The translations under genes were made by a program, and so were the position numbers. A stretch of 64,000 nt of DNA from Mesorhabditis belari (taxonomy: Eukaryota > Nematoda > Chromadorea > Rhabditida > Rhabditidae), in NCBI GenBank assembly GCA_958450365.1, contig CAUEEP010000727.1, positions 2,704,501 through 2,768,500 of the forward strand. The letters run 5' to 3'. Positions 54,462-64,000 of this stretch are shown in pieces; position 1 is the first letter of the stretch; each line of letters opens with the position of its first letter. The notes below the pieces were generated by a model, which saw only the letters and a list, made by a program, of their open reading frames with translations, had not been told where the DNA came from and did no database searches.

Positions 54462-54694
54462 GGGTAGGCTAATTTCCGCCATTTTATTTGCGCAACAGGG
54501 TCATTTGCGCAACTGGGTCGTTTGCGCAACTCGCCATAACTTCCTGTTAAGTGGACCAATCTTTATGATTTTGGTTTCATTTTGTAGATCTCAATAAGTG
54601 CAACAAAATGAAACCAAAATCATAAAGATTGGTCCACTTAACAGGAAGTTATGGCGAGTTGCGCAAAAAAAATTCGCGCAAAGTAGCCTATCCC
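54462..54694. mobile_element. Foldback MITE, family A copy 2
   Basis: One long hairpin: TTGCGCAACTCGCCATAACT and TCCTGTTAAGTGGACCAATC in the left arm return reversed in the right arm around GTAGATCTCAATAAGTGC. It matches the element at 37913-38142 in the GCGCAA blocks, the ATCTTTATGATTTT block and the loop; the arms have diverged together, preserving pairing. Confidence 0.9.
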
Positions 54695-55821
54695 AGAAAA
54701 AGTGACTAGTTATCGCTGCGGCATTTTAAATAATTTTAATTTGACATCACACGGTATTCTGATATTTCGTTGCTGTACTGAATATCTTCGAAACTGTTTT
54801 GTTTATGAATAACGGACACCTCAGACACTCGTCAATTGGTGTCCATTAAATATAATGATTAGCCATTAAACGCCAATTTTATCAGCTCTTTTAAAAATTC
54901 ACAAACCTATCATTGCTTTTTGTGTAGCCAAAATAGTGCTTCTTTTTGGATACATCTAAAAAAGCTCAATGTTTATATTTTTTCAAGCCATTCAATTTTT
55001 TTCAATACGAATCGAAATCGAGACTTCCACTTTCTAAGAGAAAAGTTGAAAGTTTATTATGCAAAGTGTTTTGTAACAAACTAAGATAAATATTGAAAAG
55101 ATTGGCATAAATATGTTGTTCACTCTAATATCACAAAGTATTTGGTAACACGTACAAACTAGGTATAGATAAGTAAGTTCTACAAACAAATAAGATACAG
55201 TACTGTCCAAACTAGATTGTGTTTCCTTTGTCTTGGAAGTGTTTTCTGTTTAAGGGGCTAGGCTAACAGATGATTTAGATGCAGTCTATTCTTATCGTTT
55301 CACTGCAAAAACAGTTGGATTACGGTAGCTACGGTACCTTTAGCTGGATTACCTTTTAAAAACGTTCCAACCAAAAGAAACACTGTTTAAGGGTATAGAA
55401 ACTTCAAATAAAAATTGGTATAGAAACTCCAGAAAGGCACTTTGGGCAAACAAATCAATCTAGAATCTAGATATACGGTTTAGATAAGGAAAAGAAGCAC
55501 AATCCAAAAAAAAGCTCTCGATGTTGCGTAGGTTGTATGAGAGGGGATGAATAGGGAAAAGCACCATAAGTACTAGGAGCACAAAGTGATTCGAAAGGAA
55601 TGATAGAGAAAAGAAAGATAGAGGAACGAAATTGGGGCAAGTATGGAGTTGAATTGGCAACAATGGTGAGCAAATGTGGTAAAAATTTCGTGAGAGAATC
55701 ATAGATCCTTGATGTAAGTAGACGGGACATAACTAAAAATTTTCTCTTTTCCTGTGTTTTGTTTTTGAAAAAGTACAGATCTAGCATTTTTCTAAAGCTT
55801 CAAAGTTTGAACTTCTCTTAC
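54695..55821. other. Spacer or long intron between the two SH3 gene segments
   Basis: AT-rich, with no convincing exon. A 46-nt splice-bounded stretch at 54909-54954 (minus, DVSKKKHYFGYTKSNDR) looks exon-like but is out of phase with the SH3 exon on either side. The missing last strand (G-Y-V-P) of the upstream SH3 domain must be encoded somewhere here. Confidence 0.35.
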
Positions 55822-58800
55822 CCGTGTTCTCCATTTGGACGCCGAACAAGAACCCATTCCGAGTTGCCATCATCGTCGTGGCGCTGAACAAGTTGAAGGC
55901 GTTCACCTGTAAGATTTTATAAGTCCTGTCTTTTATGCTACAAAAAACCTTCACGAATGAGTAGTTGATTATCACCAACCGGGGTGAAATCATATTCAGC
56001 AACAACAAGAGTGTGAGCCTAAATTGGCTTAGAATTATTGAAATTTTCAAAAAGGCAATCAAGGGGTTCAGCTTGATTTGTGTATATTTCTACCTTGTTC
56101 AACCCCAGCGATTGTGGGGGCGCAGGTGCTGAACGAGCCGAGATTTGTTGAAACTCCGTTGCCGGTGGTGTATCATAAGCCACAGTGGAGCTCGATGCAA
56201 ATGGATTTGTTCCAAATGATAAGGACTAAATTTAAGTAAATAATATTGTAACAGAAGCAGCAAATTCAAATGCAAAATCACGATGCACATGACAACAATA
56301 TAGCCATACCTCAGCCGGTGGTTCGTCATAAAACGACACCCACCCCTATAGGAAAAAGAATGTTGATGATTTGTCAATAGAATGATTTAATTTTTAACTC
56401 CAAACTAACCGGTGGTTGATCGTAGGCTGGTGGTTGAGCATAAGTTGCAACTCCGACTTGTGGACGAGTGGGGACGAGTGGTTGTGGAGATTCGCTGCGC
56501 ACTTTATTCAATGGTGTTGCTTTGAACTAAAGTAGAATAAGCATTATATTGTTTTTATTTCAAACTTGATCCCAAAGTTGCGAGAAAGTCTCATCACTCG
56601 CTGATGCTCTGTTCGAGGTGTTTCTCGTTGAACCATTCTAAATTTGGCCGAGGAGTTGCCATGAGTTAAATTTACTGTAAGCTTTTATGGTCAGTTGTTT
56701 GTCTACAGTATATCACAAGTTATTCTTCTCTTTCTCCCTTTCTTTCCCTTCCTATTTCTTCTACGGCGAAGCAGGCGCCGATAGCTCAGTCGTAGAGCAT
56801 CTCTCTGGTGAGCAGGAGGTCGAGGGTTCAGTCCCCGTTCAATACCATTTATTTTATTATCATAAACCTACTTGTTGTGGAGGCAATGGTGGTAGTCCTC
56901 CACCCGAAGCTGGCATTGATCCAAAAGCCATCCAGTTCGATGGCTGATTTGAAGAAAGCGAAGTGGTCGATGGAGCGGGAGATGGTTGCAGAGGAGTCAC
57001 TTAGATTGTGGAATTTCAAATCTTTAGAATTTCCACTTACTGCTCAATGACATTTGATTGGTTTGAATCGGAGTAAGGGGAGACATTGCAGTAGACGTTC
57101 TCAATGAATCATTGAATGCATCTAAAAGAGTGTAATCAATGACTTTTATAAAACTAAACCAAAAGCTGTTCTTGATGACATTCTCCAATCAATTGCCGGC
57201 GGTTCAGCTAAGACTGGCTCGTTTAGTGCCGGGTAAATGGGTCTTGGTGAAAGGGAAGGAATCAAAGAGACTGGTTGAAGTGGAGCAATCGATGTTGTTG
57301 TTGGAGGGACCAGATCGTCAAGTAAATCTGTAAAATACAACAAGGATATTGACTAACAACTGTATCACGTATTCAACTAAACTTGTAACAAAAACATTTG
57401 TCGGTCCTTTTTGCCGTTGGCGATTTAAAGTTTTTCATGTTTTTCTCAGCACCAATCCTTCGATTTTGACTATTTTAACTATGATTCGATGCAGAATAAA
57501 ATTGAGCGTCAAATGATACCAAAATTAACTCAAAATATAATATCCATGCAAAGCTATGAGACAAAGGTTAATTCCCCGACCATAATGGGCGGGGTTTAGG
57601 TTTTTAGCCAACAACTTTGCGTGGATATTATATTTTGAGTTAATTTTGGTATCATTCGACGCTCAATTTTATTCTACATCGAATCCTAGTTAAAATATGC
57701 AAAATCGAAGGGTTGGTGCTGAGAAAAATACGAAAAACAAAAGACTGACAGGTATTTTTGTTCGTTATATTCGACTATCAACTGACCAATGAGATTGTTC
57801 GATTGTTTGACAGGTGGAGTACTTTTTGGTCTTTCTGTGGCCACCGTAACCCGTTGTTCAAGCAAACCAAGATCCGCAAATGGTTCTCCAATATTTGTAC
57901 CCGGCCTTTCATAGTATGGAGTGAGGATTCCAGATGGAAGAAGACCGTTGTAGTAGCCATTGTAGCAATACCTAGATTTTCACTTGTTAGGCAAGAGGTT
58001 TCCGTTTGGTGCTGTAAACTATTGGAGTATTTACAGTAACAAGCACATCTAGATCTATTCATCAAACTTACCATAAACCCCTCTCCTCTTTTCTCACAGC
58101 CAACACCGCATCTCCGGCCTTTACAATGAGCATTCTTCCCGTTTTTTCACTCGCCTCTCGTGCTTCCAAAGAGGCCGGCCATTCAGAGACACATTTGTAA
58201 ACATCGGCTCGACGAGATCTGGAGATTTAAAATTGTACATATTATTTTGCATTCAAACTTTGCATCAGCTTTTTCAAGCAAAGTTCTTTTCTCTGTTTCG
58301 GTCTGTGCTCGGAATTTGCGTTCCGCGGATGGTGTAACTGGTGGAGGAGCGGCTGCAGCCTATAACATTTTTGATGTCCAAATAAAGATAATAAATAAAT
58401 ATCTAAATATTGTTTCTTAAAAGTTTTCCCAACCTTCCAAATGGCGTCCAAGGCAGCCGGTGTTGCATCGGGAGTGATCGACGATTTCTGAGAGACCGTT
58501 GACGAGGTTGTGTCATCTGAAATAGCTGTTTATTATCAAAATAACCCTCTTTTCGTTTCTTAGTTTTATACTTTACATATTAAACATTAAATGACACCTT
58601 TTCTCTCAGCTATTCCTTTCTTTTTCATACTCGACTTGAGCGGTCTTAAATTTGACGTGGCTTTGCTCGCGATTTGTCTCAACGGCGTCAAACGGTTCTT
58701 GTCCATCAGATCCACAAAGCAAATCGTGCTCGGGGTGATCAATAACTGAAAATAGTGTTTGAAAATAAAGTTTAGAAAGTAAAATTGTAGACAAACTATC

Positions 58801-61800
58801 AGCTTACATGCGTTGATCGGCCTTGTTCGATTTCGAAGCGATCTTTCAGATTTCGCATCAGCGTCGAGTCCAACTCCTCCAAGGTGATCATCCCGTTGCG
58901 AAGGACCTGTAAATGGACATGAATGATAGAATTCTTGATGTATATATATAATATAATTCTTGATAGTATTCATTTGATTGATCTATTCCCACTTGATTCA
59001 TGACATCGACAACTTTCGGCACGGTTGTTTTCACTTGTTGATTGAGCGCATCAAAATCTCGGAAACGAGCATTGATTTCTTCGGGCTAAAATAGAAATTC
59101 ACAAAATTTATCTCATGAGCTCATTACCATCTTTGCTGAGCTCTTTGCTGCCTCATAGTCCATCAATTTGTCATTTCTTTTCGTAATCAATCTCTTTGGA
59201 ATCACTCGAATCGCTTTCAAGCAATCGTCTTTCACTCTAAAATCAAGAATTCACAAATTTTCTGATAAACAAACTTGTAATTGGTTTCTTTCACGAATTC
59301 TTGTAAGATCTCAAAGAAGGGTTTGAGTTGTTGCATGGCAGCTTTTTCAGGCATTCGAGAAGCGTCTAAAGTTTTTATGTTTGTGAAAGAAAAACCTGGA
59401 AGACTTTGTGCTCATAAACGCACACTTTTTGGCAAACTCAACTGCTATTAGGTTGGCAAGAAAGTTCGTAGAAAAAGTTTCTCAAAAAGGTGATTTCTCA
59501 AAAACCATGAATTCTTCCGAGATTTTTTGATAAACTTGACTATATTTCAAAAAGTTTTTGACAAAAAAAATAAGAGATTTCTTCAGCTAAAGTGACTTGG
59601 TCACTTTTTGAGTGACCAGCCTTTTAGACAAGTTTTTAATGGGTTTTAATGTATAGGCAATGGGTCCATTCAAAACCTATAATCAAGTACTTAAAATAGG
59701 GAAAATTTGTGGTTAAGGCAAATTTTATCTAATGCTTTAACTTTTCAGAATGACCGATTTTAGCAAACACTCAGTGCCAAGAAGATGGCAAAAAATTATT
59801 TTTTGAAATACAGCTTTTCTTAAAGAAATTTTTGGTCAAAAATAGAGATTATAGAGCGTATTGCTCATTTTTGCTTGCTTTACCTCATAAGAAATCGTTT
59901 TTCTGGTGCAAAAAGTGAGCTGAATTTAAGCTGGAAAATAATAATTTTTCAAAAATCTCTAAAATTTTAAGGGAAAGCAAAAATTATCATTTTTTACATG
60001 TAATTTCTCGGAGTCGAATTGTAAATAATAGAATAAAATGTTCTTGAATTGGTGGATTCGTTCTTAAGAAATTCCAATCAAACTTTTTACGAGAACTTTC
60101 TTTCCAACCTAATATTATGAACGAGCAAGTTTATTGTGCCAGGAAGCATATGTTTGTCAAAGAAAGAACAAAGCCTTTTCACGTACTTGGTGCCACAATC
60201 AAGACTTCAATTTGTCGTTTCATATCGTGTTGCAACTTTTTCTGATAGATCACCAATTGATAGTTGAATCTGAAATCGATACATCAAAGAATTCATTTTC
60301 TTTTGTAACCTGACAAGTCTTCTCTCGCATTGATCCAATTCATAAACCATTTGCTCAAACTCGGTATCTTTTGTCTAATCATTGTCATCGTTTTATTCAT
60401 GATTTCCAGCTTTCTCACCAAATGAAGAATTCCGATTGCACTTCCCATTCGATACTTGAAGCGATTACTTTTCTTCACAACCGAATGCACGGAGAGCCGG
60501 GAAAGTTTTTGCGTCAATGTGGCACTCTGCTCTTCGCTATATTTTCTCGCTGAAAATTCTTTGAGTTAACTTACTGTCAAATGTTTTTTCGTTGTTTCTT
60601 TAAAGCTTGCTTTGGATATCGTAAGGTATAGCGGTGTTATGAGTTTTATGAATTCTTTGAGTCTCGGATTTATGATAACGAATGAATTACACATTTTTCT
60701 ATTACCTAGTCATTAGCCATGCATAAAATAGATTCTAAAATGTAGGAATTAATACCTCTAGACCACATTTCATTCTTACAAGTGGATACGAGTGGAGATC
60801 ATGGTTAGCTTGTCATCTTGCAGCTATTGAGATGGAACTTGTAGTCAGTGCAATATTATCCATGCCAAAACTATCTTTCACATCACCACTATACCCTTCG
60901 ATAGCCAAAAACTAATAGTGCTTTCATTAAACGAATCTTTGCCGCCATTCAACAAAAAAAGGTAATCAAGCAAGAGAAACAAAAAACAGAAAAGGGAGCG
61001 GTGATCTCGAGAGATTGATTTGCGGGGAACATAAAATGTGACTTTTCTTGGACTCAACGAGCAATTCTTGCAGAACACGACGAACGTCCTCATTTTGACA
61101 GACTGTTATTGATTGATAGTTTTAAAGACACTGTAAAGCCCAGTATTTTGTCTCTCTACAGTATGCAGATATAAAAGTATTCAAAACTGATAGATTGGAT
61201 AAAAATTCGAGACAAGATTACGGGTGTTGATGTGTTTTAAAAAAATAAAACTTGAGCTGATGTCTTTCGGTATATTGTAGTGAGACAAACTGAAACTTTA
61301 TAGCCTTTTTAGCTTAACACTTATAGACACAGTAACCATTTACCCATCTTTTAACACATTCACGACAAAGTCATTTTTGGCTTTTTGCCGTTTAAAACGA
61401 CAGCTATCTACCGTAAATACTCCTCGTACAATCGCGTTTTTCTAACTCTTTTTAGAAAAGCATTTTTTTTCACAACCCCTAGATTTTTCTCAACTACACT
61501 TTTAGTATCAAAAAATACTAGATTTCAAGGGCTATCTTTTGACATCCAAGCGCACACTGTAGCTTAAAGCATTGTGGAGAATGAGACGCTTAAAGTTAGA
61601 CTACACGACTGTACGCCCGTCATTATGGGATTCTATTAGGGTATTTACGGTGTGTTAGCTGTAGACCTGAAAATTTGTAACTGGAAGCATGAGAATCTGA
61701 ATCCGTTATTAGTTTTTGAGCAACTTTAATTTCCGAGCCAATACGTTCATCACAAAACTCTCTAAAACTTGGGTAATTAAACCGAATGAAATATTCAAAA

Positions 61801-64000
61801 AATGGAGCCGTTTTCTTTAAAAACTAATAACGAATTCGAAATCCTCATCCTTGAAAACCCCCGATTACAAATTTTCAGCTCAAACGACCTCAAAAAAGTG
61901 TTAGATCCACTGGTGAGCCGTATTCGTCGCGAATGTGTTAAAAAGTGTCTCGAAAAAAGAGAGAAAAATCTTAAACACAATGCACTCACATAAAAGCACT
62001 TCGGCTTGAGGCGTGTCCACAGTTTGAAACACTAAAACCCAAAAGGTAAAAATAAACCAGAAATTGAAAAAAAAGAAATTGTTAAAAAAGAGAGCCCATT
62101 CCAAAAACGAGATAACGAAAAAAAACGACTACGATTCTCTATAGGATACATCCAACTAAATGTGGGTATATTCTTCGATCATTCGCATGAAATGCCCATG
62201 CAAAAGGCCATGCACTTCAAAGTTACTCCTCGTGCATTTAAAACAGTTGAGAGTTTTGACTTTTTCCGAACTACGATTTGGTCTATACGCTATAGGTTGT
62301 TCAATTTACCGTAGGTTTTGTCTAAATTGCTGTATTCCTTTTTAATCGTTTCTAAAGTGCACAGAGATCGATACCGTAATCATGGGTGGTAACAACGAAA
62401 TGTAAGACTTTCTTTATTCTAGTCTATCCGATTTATTCTATCTATTTTATTCTATCAGGTTGGAAAGAAAGTCCTCGGAATTTTTTTTACATTTGGTTTA
62501 TTAAATCCCTCGAACACGCGACGCAGCTGCTGATAAGTGATCTTGTTTACATCAACCCTCATTCATTGACTACACACAAACCCAAATAAAATACTGCTAT
62601 TTTCTTGCTTTATTTTTTTTATTTCTTTGGGAGCTGCTTAGGAGCTTCCCGAGGGTCATCTTCGGCATGCCATTTTGTTCTTTGTCAAGAGCAAAGTTCC
62701 AAAGTTCCAGAAGTTCTTGAGAAAATCAATACAATTTATGGGCAAGGTTCAATAAGTTTATCGACAGTTTATAAATGGTACGATCGTTTCAAAAGAGGAG
62801 ACTTTTCCATGGAAGATGTACCGCGGTCAGGTCGCCCGACTGACTTCGATGAAACAGCTCTTGCCGTTCTCTTACAAAACGATAACAAACTGTCTACCCG
62901 GGAATTGGGAGAGCAGCTTTCAACCTCTCATACAACAATTCAAACGCATTTTCCCTCAATGGGATATGTCAACCAATTTGGCTCCTGGATTCCCCACACT
63001 CTGACTGACGTGATGAGATGGCAGCGCCTTTCAGTCTCGTCTGCCTTTCGCTCAAGAGACAACCGATATTCTTTTTTGCCACATGTGGTGACTTGAGATG
63101 AAAAGTGGGTGCTGTATGTCAACTATCGGAGACACAAGAAATGAGTAGGGCCTGCGAAAGAACCAAAACCTGAACCCAAATCCGAACCAGAAGAAGATTC
63201 TGTTGAGTATTTGATGGGATCTCGAAGGACCTACACACTGGGAGTTGGTGCCTGAAAAGACAACAGTTACAGCTTTACTTTATACAAATCAACTAGACCG
63301 ACTCGTCGAAGAAATCAAAAAAACAAGACCAAACAAGGGAAAAGTCCTCCTTCAACACGATAACCTCATGTTGCAAAGCTGACAGAAGAAAAATTAAAGG
63401 AGTTGGGCTGGGAAGTTCTCCCTCATCCACCGTTCAGCGCAGACCTTGCCCCTTCTAATTTTCATCTATTCCGGAAGCTGGCTGCAAAACTCAATGGAGA
63501 GCACTTTGGAGACCGAGCTGAGGTCGAAACCTGGCTACGCGACTTTTTTGACAGCCAGCCAAAGAATTTCTGGGAGAAGGGAATCCGTGCTCTACCAAAT
63601 AAATGGCAACAAGTTATAGTTAATAATGGGGCATACCTTGAATAAATTTGTTTTCTAGTTTTTGAAAAATTACAGTACAAACTTTTTCCGAGAACTTTCT
63701 TTCCAGTACCGCTACCGTAACCCAACCTTAGCCGGTGGATTAAGTTTTAAAATGTAACTGGATACTGTAGTTGAGAACACTCTTTGAAAGACGTATTCTC
63801 GAGAGGAAAACAGTAGGCCGATTACGGTAATTTGGACAAACTTTAGTGTTTTAACTCAAAGTGTGGCTTGAAAAGACTTTAGTCTTTAAACAACTATCTT
63901 TAAATATTATTTTTAAAACTTAATAACTTACTAAGCTCCTTTCTTCGTTTACTTTCGTTCATCTTTTGCCCCAGTGTGCTCATTTGTTTGAAAGCTTCGA
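55822..64000 (-). CDS. Tuba/DNMBP-like DH-BAR-SH3 scaffold and RhoGEF, 5' end beyond the window
   Basis: Read from 64000 downward, the first exon (64000-63927) encodes GQKMNESKRRKEL, like the end of a DH (RhoGEF) domain. After a 3.3-kb intron, exons from about 60570 to 58600 encode a helical BAR domain (IGILHLVRKLEIMNKTMTMI, NYQLVIYQKKLQHDMKRQ, MPEKAAMQQLKPFFEILQEF). Exons at 58220-57800 carry an SH3 domain (RRADVYKC, GDAVLAVRKE, YNGLLPSGILTPYYE). A disordered linker has DLLDDLV, an NPF motif (GTNPFAS) and YDxPP repeats (YDQPP, YDEPP, YDTPP). A C-terminal SH3 begins HTLVVAEYDFTPVGDNQLL and continues LVQRHDDDGNSEWVLVRR before the last clear donor at 55822. DH-BAR-SH3-SH3 is the order of the C-terminal half of human DNMBP/Tuba, a Cdc42 exchange factor linking dynamin, N-WASP and membranes. 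The terminal SH3 strand was not found. Introns hold four transposable elements. Confidence 0.78.
56774..56841 (+). repeat. tRNA-like sequence in a Tuba-like gene intron
   Basis: GCTCAGTCGTAGAGC is a clean D arm with A box, and GAGGGTTCAGTCCCC a T-arm/B-box region; the putative anticodon loop CTGGTGA would read GGT. The acceptor stem does not close and the anticodon stem has a mismatch. Antisense to the host gene, it resembles the copies at 18283 and 33097 in the GAGGTC...GGTTC portion. Confidence 0.42.
57399..57752. mobile_element. Foldback MITE, about 350 bp, in a Tuba-like gene intron
   Basis: Arms of about 150 bp are near-perfect inverted repeats: blocks CAGCACCAATCCTTCGATTT, AATAAAATTGAGCGTCAAAT and GATACCAAAATTAACTCAAA return reversed, around a loop containing CCGACCATAATGGGCGGGG. 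The AATGATACCAAA motif also occurs in the arms of the element at 39105-39652. No coding sequence. Confidence 0.88.
59446..60114. mobile_element. Non-autonomous mariner derivative, 669 bp
   Basis: The ends TATTAGGTTGGCAAGAAAGT and, reversed, TATTAGGTTGGAAAGAAAGT match the mariner ends at 47814 and 62454. The right end keeps ACTTTTTACGAGAACTTTCT, close to the full mariner's CTTTTTCCGAGAACTTTCT. The interior is AT-rich with no recognisable transposase, so it is a deletion derivative or an old MITE mobilised in trans. Confidence 0.85.
61348..61944. mobile_element. MITE family B copy 2
   Basis: TTTTAACACATTCACGAC at the left pairs with GTCGCGAATGTGTTAAAA at the right. It shares the internal GACTACACGACTGTACGCCC block with the copy at 44209-45062, where the nested transposon sits exactly in the TA of CTGTAC. 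It lies in the 3.3-kb intron of the Tuba-like gene. A plus-strand frame at 61802-61993 overlaps its right end and has no family features. Confidence 0.78.
62454..63730 (+). mobile_element. Mariner transposon, nearly full length, inactivated
   Basis: About 1.28 kb with ends CAGGTTGGAAAGAAAGTCCT and, reversed, TAAGGTTGG, the right end broken by about 19 extra bases (GTACCGCTACCGTAACCC) between TTTCCA and AACCTTA. The interior carries a mariner transposase pseudogene. The TIRs match the shorter copies at 47814-48020 and 59446-60114, for which a working version of this element would be a natural source of transposase. Confidence 0.88.
62605..63645 (+). pseudogene. Mariner-type transposase pseudogene
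   Basis: The N-terminal helix-turn-helix region is clear (VPEVLEKINTIYGQGSISLS, TVYKWYDRFKRGDF, DVPRSGRPTDF), followed by the linker TRELGEQLSTSHTTIQTHF. The catalytic DD34D-type domain is broken: the first Asp lies in VT-stop-DEKWVLYVNY (a stop at 63094-63096 where the family has Cys), further stops occur near 63142 and 63253, and the second Asp region (QHDNL) is out of frame. The third Asp region reads PPFSADLAPSNFHLFRKL, ending in NKWQQVIVNNGAYLE. Mariner transposases cut and paste DNA at TA sites; this copy cannot make the whole protein. Confidence 0.88.

Noticed and set aside
61802..61993. Plus-strand frame of 63 residues rich in Asn, Lys and Glu
   Set aside because: It lies across the end of a MITE inside an intron; no start context or homology pattern.

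Overview
The window reads as nuclear DNA of a free-living or parasitic rhabditid-type nematode. It is AT-rich and its exons are short. Many introns are about 45-60 bp with GT...TTTCAG or TTTTAG ends. Several start codons sit just behind a 3' splice-acceptor sequence, as expected for spliced-leader trans-splicing, and the clearest homologues are a zag-1/ZEB factor, a Tuba (DNMBP) relative, an AMSH relative and TRM112. No species can be named from the sequence alone. All coding genes were assembled by eye from exon reading frames, splice sites and protein family patterns; no search was run.

Layout. 1-3.7 kb is non-coding with a tRNA-like sequence. 3.7-4.5 kb holds a four-exon gene for a small secreted acidic protein whose first intron is almost wholly a 295-bp hairpin element. 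4.5-17.4 kb is gene-poor and probably regulatory for the next gene. 17.4-24.6 kb is zag-1 (plus strand), a C2H2 zinc-finger/homeodomain repressor with a PLDLS CtBP-binding motif. 26.4-33.0 kb (minus) is a secreted protein with a Thr-rich mucin-like stretch and a C-terminal MAM domain. 33-46.7 kb is a transposon-rich gene desert with hairpin MITEs, decayed Tc1/mariner copies, a truncated non-LTR retrotransposon with a target-site duplication, and one transposon nested in another. 46.7-51.2 kb (plus) is a 634-residue AMSH-family JAMM protein. 51.5-52.05 kb (minus) is trm-112. 52.3-54.3 kb (minus) encodes two near-identical SH3 domains. 55.8-64.0 kb (minus, running off the end) is a DH-BAR-SH3 Tuba/DNMBP-like protein whose introns contain several transposons, including a recognisable mariner transposase pseudogene.

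How the genes relate. The AMSH-like protein belongs to a family that trims ubiquitin at endosomes, and the Tuba-like protein belongs to one that couples dynamin, membrane curvature and Cdc42, so the right end carries two membrane-traffic genes; nothing shows joint regulation. trm-112 lies about 290 bp behind the two-SH3 gene on the same strand with a splice-acceptor next to its ATG, so the pair may be an operon. zag-1 is flanked by long non-coding DNA rich in CACCTG sites, which fits a self-regulating neuronal gene.

The most notable points are the AMSH-like protein that keeps both zinc sites but has Ala where the catalytic Glu should be and gains a 240-residue Pro-rich tail; a nested transposon insertion whose empty site is visible in a second copy 17 kb away; five dispersed tRNA-like sequences; and a small secreted-protein gene whose intron is a perfect-hairpin mobile element.
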